A DNA stretch of 64,000 nucleotides from Novosphingobium sp. G106. Its GTDB lineage: Bacteria > Pseudomonadota > Alphaproteobacteria > Sphingomonadales > Sphingomonadaceae. Below, piece after piece: positions 56,545 to 64,000 of this stretch. Location of the stretch: contig NZ_JAHOOZ010000002.1 in the NCBI RefSeq assembly GCF_019075875.1, forward strand, positions 318,551 through 382,550, given 5' to 3'. The notes under the pieces are model-generated. The model saw nothing but the letters and a program-made list of their open reading frames with translations, was not told the origin of the DNA and ran no database searches. A program made the translations under genes and the position numbers. Every line of letters starts with the position of its first letter. The stretch's first letter is position 1.

Positions 56545-56787
56545 GTGGCACTTGAAGAGGGGTTTGAAACCGCGCGCTATTTTACGCTTCTGCACGCTGT
56601 GCCCTGTTGGGCAAGCCTTGGGGCGCGGCGTCTCGATCAGGTCTTTCTGCCGCAAAACCTAATGTCGTTGATTCTCGCCGGCCACAACTATGCAGAGGGC
56701 GAGTTGGCGGCAGAGCGCGCAGCCTTGCGATATGCGCGGCCGGAGCTGCAGATCACGCGCCAAGTCTCCCGCGACGTCAAAGATTGA
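56545..56787 (+). CDS. possible small hypothetical protein
   Basis: An open frame of 80 residues (ALEEGFETARYFTLLHAVPC, then LILAGHNYAEGELAAERAAL) starts at GTG 56545 with GGGAGGAG-like purines upstream. No family is recognised; a different frame on the other strand is equally long. Confidence 0.3.
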   Translation: MALEEGFETARYFTLLHAVPCWASLGARRLDQVFLPQNLMSLILAGHNYAEGELAAERAALRYARPELQITRQVSRDVKD

Positions 56788-56997
56788 GCAAAAGTGCTCG
56801 AATCCGGGGGCCGATGACGAATTGCTGCGGGCACAATCGTCTCGGCCGCGTTTCCTCCACGAGCCTCCGCTATTGTTCAGTTTGCGGTCGCGACCGCTCT
56901 GACGGCCTTGACTTGGGAACCAACGGCGCCGAAATAGGTCGTAATCCGATATAAATCCGAACTGCGAGAAACGGCGGCGGGGCCGGGGGGCAATCTG

Positions 56998-57411
56998 GTG
57001 TTTGAAGTAATGGTGTTGTTGGTCGTGGAAGACGAGCCGCTCATTCTCATGGCAATCCAGGACGCACTGGAAGCGAGTGGATATGTGGTGTTGCCGACGA
57101 CCAGCGGGGCAGAAGCCATCACGGTTTTGGACAACCGTCACAGAGAGATAGCCGGTATAATCACGGACGTGCGTCTTGGTTCGGGGCCGAACGGATGGCA
57201 GGTTTCGAGGCGAGCTCGGGAATTGCGACCGGATATCCCTGTGGTTTACGCGACGGGAGACAGTGCTCCGGATTGGCCCGCATTCGGAGTCCCGCAGAGC
57301 ATTCTGGTTCCCAAGCCCTATGTACCAGAGCAAATGCTAGACGCCATTTCGGCCGTGATGGTGTCAGCGGTCGGAAGGCCTCGGCCACTCTCAGGCACTT
57401 CTCCTAAGTGA
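56998..57411 (+). CDS. single-domain response regulator (CheY-like)
   Basis: The protein of about 137 residues is one receiver domain: LLVVEDEPLILMAIQDALEA with the acidic pocket, GIITDVRLGSGPNGWQVSRR with the phosphorylated Asp, DIPVVYATGDSAPDW and the Lys in LVPKPYVPEQMLDAIS. No output domain is present. The start may be GTG 56998 (GGGG seven bases upstream) or ATG 57010. No histidine kinase is adjacent. Confidence 0.88.
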   Translation: MFEVMVLLVVEDEPLILMAIQDALEASGYVVLPTTSGAEAITVLDNRHREIAGIITDVRLGSGPNGWQVSRRARELRPDIPVVYATGDSAPDWPAFGVPQSILVPKPYVPEQMLDAISAVMVSAVGRPRPLSGTSPK

Positions 57412-57502
57412 CCGGGAAGGGTCTTCTATTGGAAGACTGTCGAAGCGACCGTAGGCTGCTGCGGATGCGCAGACATTCATTTCATTTTCGGCAGGGGGAC
57501 CC

Positions 57503-57681
57503 ATGGTCACGGAACAATTAGCCAGCAGGGCGCCTGATGGCCGTATAGCGCTGCTGATCGACGTCGAGAACATACCCTAGGGTAAAATCTCGAGCATTCT
57601 CGCGGAACTCGCGAATGTGGCACAGCCATATTCGCCGCGCTTACGGCGACTGGACGCGGCGTGAGCTCAAGGGTTGAACTT
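57503..57681 (+). pseudogene. 5' remnant of a NYN-domain protein
   Basis: With a good AGGGGGAC site, ATG 57503 begins MVTEQLASRAPDGRIALLID and continues VENIP, then an in-frame TAG at 57578-57580. After it GKISSILAELA continues, and after a shift IRRAYGDWTRRELKG, both typical of the LabA/NYN endonuclease-like family (LIDxENI, RxYGDWTR). Stop, frameshift and loss of the 3' part make it a pseudogene. Confidence 0.65.
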
Positions 57682-58136
57682 AGAAGCTTCACGAGTTCGC
57701 GGTGAGGCCCATCCGGCAACTCGGATAAACCAAAGGCAAAAAGCGCGAGGCCGGCGCTCGCGGGATCGAGCCCGATCACCGCGCCTAATTCGAAGCTTCG
57801 CGCGAGGCCGCACAGCAATGATCCGCCCGCGAAAACCGTCGTGCCGGCCAGTAACAGCCGGCGCCGTCCTACGACATCTCCGACGCGCCCGGCGATGACG
57901 TCCATTGCGGCAACGGTCAGCAGATAGGCTAGCACGATCCACTGCGCCGCCTGAAACGACACCGCGAACATACGCGCCAAACTCGGCAGCGCAACATTGG
58001 CGGTACCGGTGGCGAGCGACGACATCAGCGTCGTCAGGGAAAGGCCGGCCAACGCCCTCCCGTTGATGATTGGCGCGTCGCGCTCGGGGCCTGTTGTATA
58101 GCGATTGTCCTTGTGTCGAATGACGGATCGCAGCAC
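57680..58136 (-). pseudogene. MFS transporter remnant (DHA2-like)
   Basis: The first four helices of a drug-proton antiporter are visible (LSLTTLMSSLATGTANVALP; FQAAQWIVLAYLLTVAAMDV; RVGDVVGRRRLLLAGTTVFA, the loop 2-3 motif), after which the sequence jumps to unrelated LDPASAGLALFAFGLSELPD and ends in the NYN remnant. An internal deletion removed most of the protein. It was probably controlled by the divergent MerR-type regulator. Confidence 0.7.
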
Positions 58137-58142
58137 GATGCC

Positions 58143-58162
58143 ACTTCAAGCCGACTTGAGGT
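58143..58162. promoter_or_regulatory. MerR/SoxR-type dyad operator candidate
   Basis: ACTTCAAG, four bases, CTTGAGGT forms an inverted repeat with 7 of 8 matched pairs, close to the SoxR-type CCTCAAG-N4-CTTGAGG. On the minus strand it sits between TTGACC and CATCGT with a 19-bp spacer, the long spacer of MerR-activated promoters, though the -10 is poor. It also overlaps the ribosome-binding region of the merR gene. Confidence 0.45.
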
Positions 58163-58167
58163 CAAGC

Positions 58168-58603
58168 GTGAAACTGATCGAAATTTCCGAGGTGGCGAAG
58201 CGATCGGGAATCACGGCCTCGACCCTGCGGTTCTACGAGGAGAAGGGCCTGATAGAATCGCTGGGGCGTCGCGGTCTCAGGCGCACCTATGGCCAAGATG
58301 TCTTCGGCCGGCTCTCGCTGGTCACACTTGGTCGCCTGGCAGGATTTTCGCTCGATCAGATCAGCGCGATGTTCGGCAGCGGGCCTTCGGCGCAGATCGA
58401 CCGTGTGCCGCTGTCGGACAAGGCGGCCGAGCTTGACCGGACGATCAGACAACTCAACGCGTTGAAAAAATGGCCTGGAGCACGCCGCCATCTGTCCTGC
58501 ACCGAGCCACATGGAATGCCCCTCGTTCCGGCGGTTTTTGAAAATCGCGGCAGCGCGCTCTGGCAAGTTATCGTCGAAGCAAGTCCCCATCCTATCACGT
58601 TGA
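58168..58603 (+). pseudogene. MerR-family regulator with a one-base insertion
   Basis: From GTG 58168 (GAGG upstream) the protein has the MerR winged helix (IEISEVAKRSGITASTLRFY, EEKGLIESLGRRGLRRTYGQ) and a dimer helix. The uninterrupted frame runs to 58644, but removing one A from the A6 run at 58465-58470 gives GLEHAAICPAPSHMECPSFR, a normal Cys-containing MerR C-terminus, ending at 58603 (about 144 residues). Either the true protein is the corrected one or the C-terminus was recently lost. Confidence 0.8.
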
Positions 58604-58703
58604 TGCCCGGCTCAAATGGTCCTTACACTTTAATGAATAAATGACTCGTTCTCCACCCTTCTCGGGCCAGCTTTGGACGACCGAGATATCGGAGTTGTCA
58701 GCG

Positions 58704-60486
58704 CTAAGCGGGACGCTCGGTGCCGAGCCGCACGAAGCGATCGCGGTCCGTTTCGGCCATTCTGTTCGCGCCGCGCGCCTTGAGAAGGTCCTGGCGCGAC
58801 AGAATGCCTACAACCTGATGAGTGTGCCGCGCGACAATCGGAATGCGGCCAATTCCCGTTTCAATGATCAGGTCCGCAACGACGCCCGATGGTGTGTCGG
58901 GGTACGCTACCGGTTGGGCTGCATCGGAGACGGCGTCGGCGAGGGTGCTATCGGCCTGACGCCGATCTGTTTGCCACTGTAGCGCATCGGTTCGTGAAAC
59001 GAGCCCTACCAGACGGCCGTTGCCGTCGACGACGGGATAGCTGCGGTGCCGCGCCTCCGATGTGAAAAAGGCCAAGGCCTCCGAAATGGTCATTGTCCCA
59101 GGCAGCGTTTCCGGCGCTCGGGTCATGATCTGGTCTGCCTGGAGTAGTTCGAGCGGATCGACCGTGTATTCCTGCAGGATGTGACGTCCGCGCCGAGCGA
59201 TCTTTTCCGTCAGGATCGAGCGCCGCATCAACAGCACGCTGATGGCATAGGCGGCCGTCGCGGCCACGATGGTGTAGGGAAGGGCCTGGAAATGTCCGGT
59301 GAGTTCGGCCGCGAATATTGCTCCTGTCATTGGCGCACGCATCGCGCCGCTCATAATGCCGGCCATGCCGATCATCGCCCAGAAGCCGGCATCGCCCGGC
59401 AGGAACTGACCGATCAGAAAACCTGCGGCACCGCCAAGTATGAGCAATGGAGCGAGCACGCCGCCTGACGTGCCCGATCCCAATGCCACCAGCCAGACGG
59501 CAGCCTTCACGACAAGCAGAGCGACAACGACTCTCAACGACAGTGAGGCCGTGAGGAGCGCCCTCGATACTGGCATACCCCGCGCCCAGCACATGGGCGT
59601 CGATGAGGCCACCGATGCCGACGACGATCGCGCCGATCGCCGGCCACCACATCCAATGGACAGGGAGCTTATGGAACAGATCTTCGATGCGGTAGAGCAT
59701 CGTCGAGAGTAGCGTCGCTTCGAGCCCAACAGCGACCCCGATCCCAGCGGAGGCCACGAGACCCAAACCGCCATCCACCAGGCCGGCGGTCGTCGGAAAC
59801 ATAGGGCCTGATCCGATGAAGTAGGGGCGCCATGCATAGGCCACCATAGCCGCTACGACTACCGGCACGAAGCTGCGGGGCTTCCACTCGAAAAGCAGCA
59901 CTTCGACGGCGAGAAGAATAGCCGCTAGCGGCGTCCCAAATATCGCGGTCATGCCCGCGGCGGCGCCGGCGACTAGCAACGTTTTGCGCTCGGCAGCACT
60001 CAGATGGAAGCATTGCGCGAACAGCGATCCGATCGCACCGCCCGTCATGATGATTGGCCCTTCCGCGCCGAACGGTCCGCCGCTACCGATCGAAACCGCT
60101 GACGAGAGGGGCTTGAGCAGCGCGACCTTCAGCGACAGGCGACTTTGTCCAAACAGGATTGTCTCAATGGCTTCCGGGATACCGTGCCCCCGGATCTTGT
60201 CGGAACCGAACCGCGCCATCAGGCCAACAATAAGGCTGCCCAGGACTGGGATCGCGACTACCAGAAGTCCGACTGAGGCATCGGTGATGACGACATTGTC
60301 TGCTGATAGCCGCCCAAACCAAAATAGATTGGTGGCCACTGCGATGAGTTTTACAAGAATCCACGCCCCGACGGCGCCGCCCGTGCCAACAACCAGCGCC
60401 ATCATAGCTAGAAGCGGCATCCGCAGATCAACGCTATGGTCCGCGAGCCGATGGCTCTCGATAGAATGGGCAGAAGAAGATGGCAT
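58704..60486 (-). pseudogene. ClC-type chloride channel/antiporter with CBS domains, one-base frameshift
   Basis: Two minus-strand frames join near 59565 (the A-S-I | R-A-L-L-T point, one extra base) to a 593-residue ClC protein: SIGSGGPFGAEGPIIMTGGA with the gating Glu, AIFGTPLAAILLAVEVLLFE, GSGTSGGVLAPLLILGGAAG, then two CBS domains (RHRSYPVVDGNGRLVGLVSR; IGRIPIVARHTHQVVGILSR). It would move chloride or fluoride across the inner membrane. ATG 60486 is preferred over GTG 60525. The MarR-type palindrome lies 41 bp upstream of that ATG. Confidence 0.88.
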
Positions 60487-60526
60487 AGGGCTGGCTCGGT
60501 CCTGTTGCGGAAGATGTAGGGCCACT

Positions 60527-60543
60527 ATATCGCAATGCGATAC
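60527..60543. promoter_or_regulatory. MarR-type operator, site 2
   Basis: ATATCGCA-A-TGCGATAC is the second copy of the 17-bp palindrome (perfect copy at 9416-9432). It lies between the divergent clc and marR genes, 22 bp before the marR ATG, ideal for autorepression and control of clc. Confidence 0.75.
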
Positions 60544-60564
60544 AATTCAATCCGGAGGCGATTT

Positions 60565-60981
60565 ATGAAAGGGCGGAACCGGCCACTAACCGACGAGGAT
60601 TATGTTGCGCTCTCCAACTTCCGCTATGCGATCCGGCGGTTTCAGGCCTTCAGCGAGGAATGTGCCAGTGGCATTGGCCTGACACCGCGACAGCATCAGG
60701 CCTTGTTGGCGATCCGCGCCGTCGACCCAGCCAAAGCGACGGTCGGCTACGTCGCCGAGCGCCTGATTCTAAAGCCGCATAGTGCGACCGGGCTCATCGA
60801 TCGGTTGGAAGGCTTGGGGCTGGTGAGACGGCAGACGGCTGAGAATGATCGGCGCCGCGCTCTTCTTCGTCTCACCGAGCGGGCCTACACGATCCTGGAC
60901 GAACTCTCTGGCGTTCATCGCGACGAGATTAAAAGGCTCAAACCGCTGCTGGCAACGATTTTCGAGCAACTCGAGGCCTGA
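60565..60981 (+). CDS. MarR-family transcriptional regulator
   Basis: The 138-residue protein (MKGRNRPLTDEDYVALSNFR) has the winged helix LTPRQHQALLAIRAVDPAKA, GYVAERLILKPHSATGLIDR and the wing VRRQTAENDRRRALLRLTE. MarR proteins are repressors released by small phenolic or oxidising ligands. Start ATG 60565 follows CGGAGG; the ATG at 60535 lies inside the operator. It likely represses clc, itself and the small membrane genes behind the other two palindromes. Confidence 0.9.
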   Translation: MKGRNRPLTDEDYVALSNFRYAIRRFQAFSEECASGIGLTPRQHQALLAIRAVDPAKATVGYVAERLILKPHSATGLIDRLEGLGLVRRQTAENDRRRALLRLTERAYTILDELSGVHRDEIKRLKPLLATIFEQLEA

Positions 60982-61043
60982 TGCAGCGATCGCTATCTGG
61001 CGCTGTGAATGCACCTGTGAAATCAGCGACTTTGGCCTTGAAT

Positions 61044-61060
61044 ATATCGTAATACGACAT
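61044..61060. promoter_or_regulatory. MarR-type operator, site 3
   Basis: ATATCGTA-A-TACGACAT keeps 7 of 8 pairs of the 17-bp palindrome. It lies 33 bp before the frameshifted relative of the 9508 gene, as site 1 lies before the 9508 gene itself. Confidence 0.65.
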
Positions 61061-61093
61061 ATGTAAGAGGCGTGCAGGACCCGATTTGTGAGA

Positions 61094-61383
61094 ATGCCCG
61101 CCATGATGATGCTTTCGATCATCGCTCAAGCTCGGCTTGGTTTTTGGCAGTCTCATGGCTGCGGCGCTGTTTAGCTGGTTTTGCTGGACTGTTCTAAAAT
61201 TTGTCCGCCACCCTGAACTCGGGGGTTCCCTTCGGCTTGGCCCTGCTTTTGCTCCTGGAGCGGGAGGAACTCGCGGCCAGTGAATTCCTGCGTATGACGC
61301 TCGCCGTTGCTGCGCTGGTCGCGGTCGTTCTGTGGCCACTCGGCCTCGAATGGCGGCACGACCACCCTCGATCTCACTCCTAA
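61094..61383 (+). pseudogene. frameshifted small membrane protein, relative of the gene at 9508
   Basis: Three frames together read MPAMMMLSIIAQA, then LVFGSLMAAALFSWFCWTVL and KFVRHPELG, then GVPFGLALLLLLEREEL and VAALVAVVLWPLGLEWRHDH. This matches the helix arrangement of the 9508 product. At least two single-base shifts (about 61135 and 61225) break it. Confidence 0.65.
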
Positions 61384-61471
61384 CGAGCAAGATCTCGCGG
61401 TGGCCGGACACCTCTTCGCTTTCCTAATGCTCTGAACCAGCTCTGCTATGCTCTGCTCGGTCGCCGGGGGG

Positions 61472-62023
61472 CTAGATCGAATGCGGGTCGGGCTTCACGG
61501 GTGCTTCACCCGATGCTGCTGCGGCAGGAACCGGGGTTTTCATTTTCGCCGAATCGCAATCACCGGAGCTAGCGCGGGTTATCTTGGGCTCAGCGTTCTT
61601 GCCGTCAGAGCTCCACTGAACGGTCTGAGTGCAGAAATTCTTGCCATTCGACGACGTGATCGAGGTATAGCTGTAAGTGTTTCCCGCCGGTAGGTTGCCC
61701 GAGACCAGGATCTGTTCGGGATGCTGCGTATCGGCGCTGCGCTGCATCTCTGCGGTCCGCTGCATGAGCTGGGCGCTGCGCTGCTGCATCGCTGCCATGT
61801 CACGCTCCATCTGCATGAAGGGGTCGTAGGCGATTGCTTGGCGTGAATCCACCGGGTCGATCGCGACCCTGGGCGCGGTATCACCGACGTAGGTAATATG
61901 CGCGACCGAGCCATCAGGCAGGGCGACACTCATAGTGTGAAGCTTTTCGGCAGCAGCAAAGGCAGCTCCGGCGAATAGCAGCGAGGCGCCGCCGGCGATC
62001 AGGGCAGTACGGAGCTTAGGCAT
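61472..62023 (-). CDS. exported hypothetical protein with coiled-coil segment
   Basis: The 183-residue protein has a signal peptide (MPKLRTALIAGGASLLFAGA, cleavage near AFA-AA) and a Gln/Met-rich helical segment (MERDMAAMQQRSAQLMQRTA). The C-terminal part has two Cys (KNFCTQTVQW and SSGDCDSAK) that could form a disulfide, and ends in a Pro/Ala-rich tail. GGAGGA lies six bases before ATG 62023. Periplasmic; function unknown. Confidence 0.7.
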   Translation of the reverse strand: MPKLRTALIAGGASLLFAGAAFAAAEKLHTMSVALPDGSVAHITYVGDTAPRVAIDPVDSRQAIAYDPFMQMERDMAAMQQRSAQLMQRTAEMQRSADTQHPEQILVSGNLPAGNTYSYTSITSSNGKNFCTQTVQWSSDGKNAEPKITRASSGDCDSAKMKTPVPAAAASGEAPVKPDPHSI

Positions 62024-62043
62024 CAAGAATCCTCCGGTTGATC

Positions 62044-62349
62044 CTAGGCAAATACTATCCCGCTCGCCTGAACACTAAATGACTGAGGCCCATTCGAAGA
62101 AGCGCCACCGGCAATCTTGCTCTCCTGTTTGACGGCGGCGATCTTTCGATCAACCTCGACAAGGTGACGGCTGGCGAGTGCGTCGATCTCGCCGCAATCG
62201 CGTTCGCGCTGGGCTGCTAGGTCGAGCAGTGCCCTACTCTCTTCCAGGCTAAAGCCGAGGTCGCTGTCCGGCGTATGAAGGCAAGACGGGCGGCATCGCG
62301 CGGACAGTTTTGCACTGACCGGCCGACAGGCTTGAAATGCCCCAATCAC
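62044..62349 (-). pseudogene. MerR-type (metal/HMR-like) regulator remnant
   Basis: The segment LGFSLEESRALLDLAAQRER, DCGEIDALASRHLVEVDRKI is the dimerisation helix of CueR/HMR-type MerR proteins. The winged-helix start is absent or scrambled: AFIRR, the residues normally before the LGFS motif, lies in another frame just upstream, and the N-terminal 50 residues are gone. Confidence 0.65.
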
Positions 62350-62417
62350 GGCATTGCCACGTCACGCTGCATCAACACCAATCCAAACACCCCCAGATCC
62401 CGAAATGAGGAGGCTTT

Positions 62418-63177
62418 ATGCCCACTGACCACGATTTGACCTTCGTGGAGCCAGCACGGCGTGCCGAGGTTTCGCGCAGAATCGAAGCCATCGAACGTTT
62501 TATCGCGAAGCCTGGTCGAGCCGCGGCCGAAGCAGAAGCTGCCAAATTGGGCCTACGCCATGCCCAGTTCTACAATATGGTCCGCGCTTGGCGAGCGAGT
62601 CCTCGCCCAGAAGTAGTCGCTGGCGCAGGAGCCTCGCGTCCCAAGCCTACGCGCTTCAAACAGGACCAACTCAAACTCATGGCCGACATTATCTCCGACA
62701 GTGGTCGCGCGCGGCCTAATCTGATTGTCGATCGGATCATGGCAAAGGCTCATACTCTCGGTATTGCGATGCCTGATCGCTGCACGATCGGGCTTCACGT
62801 CCGACGGACCCGACCCAGCCTGCTCACCGATGACATAAAGGCCGGCTTCGAGCTTCTGGTCGACCACACCGTTCTCGATATGCCGGTGAACTTCGGAGAC
62901 GGCACACCGCGGCGGCCGCTAGCTACGATGGTGATCGATGTGACTGCTGAAGCCATTATCGGGCTCACCATTTCCGCAAAAACCCCAAATCCTGCCTCTA
63001 CACCGAAGGCGCTGCTTGATTCTATTCGCGGAGGGCTGCGGAATGATCACAAAGAGAGCTCGTTCCTAGAAACGGATTGGCATCGTTGCGCATTCGAAAG
63101 AGGAAGCGTTCGACATTCTGGAGCCTCTTCGCGCGAGCGGGTTTGACGCGAGTGTCCGGTTGACCGATCGGTTCGGC
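62418..63177 (+). pseudogene. DDE-type transposase/integrase remnant
   Basis: The N-terminal part (RIEAIERFIAKPGRAAAEAE, LGLRHAQFYNMVRAWRA) is an HTH of Mu/TnsB-like or IS481-like transposases; VDHTVLDMPVNFGDGTPRRP and LATMVIDVTAEAIIGLTISA begin the rve/DDE core with its first Asp. After about 63085 the frame shifts to AHSKEEAFDILEPLRASGFD and then a stop; the second Asp and Glu are not seen. ATG 62418 follows GAGGAGG. The stretch 63178-63504 has no supported gene. Confidence 0.6.
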
Positions 63178-63504
63178 GGGGTCTGAGCGTCGAGGCTCTG
63201 CTCGGCTACCTCCACGCGCGCATCAAATTGAGGCCTCGGCTAGTTTGGAACGAGGGATCCCGGAGGCTGTTTCGGCTAGCTCCGGGTTCGATCGCGCTCC
63301 AGCCCCAAGAGGCGCAGTTGCTGGCTCACGGCCGGCTGACAAGCAGACACGCGACTACGGCGCTTGGGCACATCAATGGCTCGGCCCGAACGCGGCTCAT
63401 AGGCGAATTGCTCACCTTAGCTGAATGTGCGCCGGCGTGGCGTACATGACCTTGCAAGGTGCGCCTCTATGGCGTACATATTTGTCGAAATAGAAGGAAT
63501 TTCC

Positions 63505-63819
63505 ATGTTGACCTACCACGACAGCATAGGTGGGATTGAAGAGCGCAGTTCTGAACGAATGTCGTTTCGGACCAAGCCGCGCATCAAGGAAACCATCCAA
63601 AAGGCAGCTGCTCTTTCAGGTGTAGACGATTCGGTATTCACGATGAACGCGGCCTACAAGGCTGCCATGGAAACGATTTCCGCTCATGAGCATACGATGC
63701 TCGAGCCAGTCGATCACGAGGCCTTCTTTGCCGCCCTGGATCGCCCCGCTGCTCCCACTGAGAACCTTCGCGCCGCCTTCGCGCGTCACAAAGGACGATC
63801 GAAAGCAAGTGACAGATAA
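63505..63819 (+). CDS. DUF1778-family antitoxin (TacA-like)
   Basis: The 104-residue protein has the ribbon-helix-helix start ERMSFRTKPRIKETIQKAAA and the C-terminal toxin-binding arm LEPVDHEAFFAALDRPAAPT. TacA-type antitoxins neutralise GNAT toxins that acetylate charged tRNA. AAGGA precedes ATG 63505 by six bases. The toxin gene overlaps its 3' end. Confidence 0.85.
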   Translation: MLTYHDSIGGIEERSSERMSFRTKPRIKETIQKAAALSGVDDSVFTMNAAYKAAMETISAHEHTMLEPVDHEAFFAALDRPAAPTENLRAAFARHKGRSKASDR

Positions 63820-64000
63820 TCAGGCGGGTGGAAAATCCACCATCGAGCCGCTCGATCCATCCAAACATGATCGAGCGGCTTTTTTCGTGTCGGGTCGAGC
63901 AAGTCGACAATTATTTCAAAAAAACTGCAAACAAGCTCACCCAAGCTGGCAACATTCGGGTATTCGTTCTTACCAGCCCAGACGGATCGCTTGTAGGCTT
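63809..64000 (+). pseudogene. GNAT toxin (TacT-like), one-base insertion, 3' end outside the window
   Basis: GTG 63809 overlaps the antitoxin stop. The first frame reads IEPLDPSKHDRAAF, and after removing one T from the T6 run at 63880-63885 it continues FSCRVEQVDNYFKKTANKLT and RVFVLTSPDGSLVGF, the start of a TacT-type acetyltransferase. Without the correction the protein ends early. The rest lies beyond the window. Confidence 0.75.

Noticed and set aside
63846-63887. Hairpin GAGCCGCTCGAT/ATCGAGCGGCT followed by TTTTTT, looking like a rho-independent terminator after the antitoxin gene
   Set aside because: The sequence lies inside the GNAT toxin coding region (IEPLDPSKHDRAAF); the T-run is the same one that carries the frameshift.

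Overview
The window looks like part of a large plasmid from a sphingomonad-type alphaproteobacterium. The evidence is a RepA (RPA family) replication gene with a ParA/ParB pair and an array of iterons, GC-rich coding DNA, a TonB receptor/sulfatase pair, an FUSC efflux operon, an Rrf2-type NO regulator with its regulon, and much insertion-sequence debris. The genus is inference from protein flavour only. No tRNA, rRNA or CRISPR array was seen.

Layout. 1-5.4 kb: a ParE-type toxin/antitoxin cut by the window edge, NfeD plus slipin membrane-quality proteins, a small GNAT protein, an XRE regulator, a universal stress protein, a small membrane protein and Dps. 5.8-11 kb: an Rnk-type regulator, a 3' scrap of a second norB, decayed IS3-family elements, small proteins and a beta-propeller remnant. 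11-17 kb: a nitric-oxide and respiratory-stress island with an NsrR-like regulator and its operators, a group III truncated globin, alternative oxidase, DUF1971, a flavohaemoglobin scrap, membrane and cupin proteins, and a quinol-type NO reductase broken by one base. 17.5-25 kb: an FUSC/DUF1656/HlyD/outer-membrane-factor efflux operon and NADP-malic enzyme. 25-30 kb: a paralogue of the 4.2-kb membrane protein, an amidase and an isolated Rieske dioxygenase alpha subunit. 30-40 kb: small genes of unknown function, two globin-like paralogues and a hemD-like gene split by an IS21 element with a 6-bp target duplication. 40.6-46.5 kb: LysR regulator, arylsulfatase and TonB receptor (a sulfate-ester scavenging unit). 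46.6-50 kb: truncated TetR, IS3 scrap, tyrosine recombinase and a divergent HTH protein. 50-55.4 kb: iterons, repA, parB, parA. 55.4-64 kb: response regulator, NYN, MFS and MerR remnants, a ClC channel with a divergent MarR regulator, exported protein, decayed transposase and a DUF1778/GNAT toxin-antitoxin pair.

The most unusual signals are non-coding. A 70-75 nt element occurs three times (27.86, 30.38 and 37.69 kb). Each copy has a 37-nt ungapped conserved core closed by a CCCTAG...CTAGGG hairpin, lies 60-75 nt downstream of a TTGACA- or TTGCAT-like hexamer and precedes a gene; it looks like a structured leader RNA family I do not recognise. A different leader with a strong hairpin precedes both members of the 4.2/25.8-kb paralogue pair. 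One 17-bp palindrome occurs at three sites around the MarR regulator and a small membrane-protein family, outlining a regulon 50 kb apart. Two identical 16-bp palindromes flank the replication region and are candidate partition or Rep sites.

Five otherwise conserved genes (norB, TonB receptor, merR, clc, GNAT toxin) each carry one single-base indel, three of them in runs of six identical bases. This is either extensive recent decay or base-calling error, and it matters for reading any of these genes as dead.
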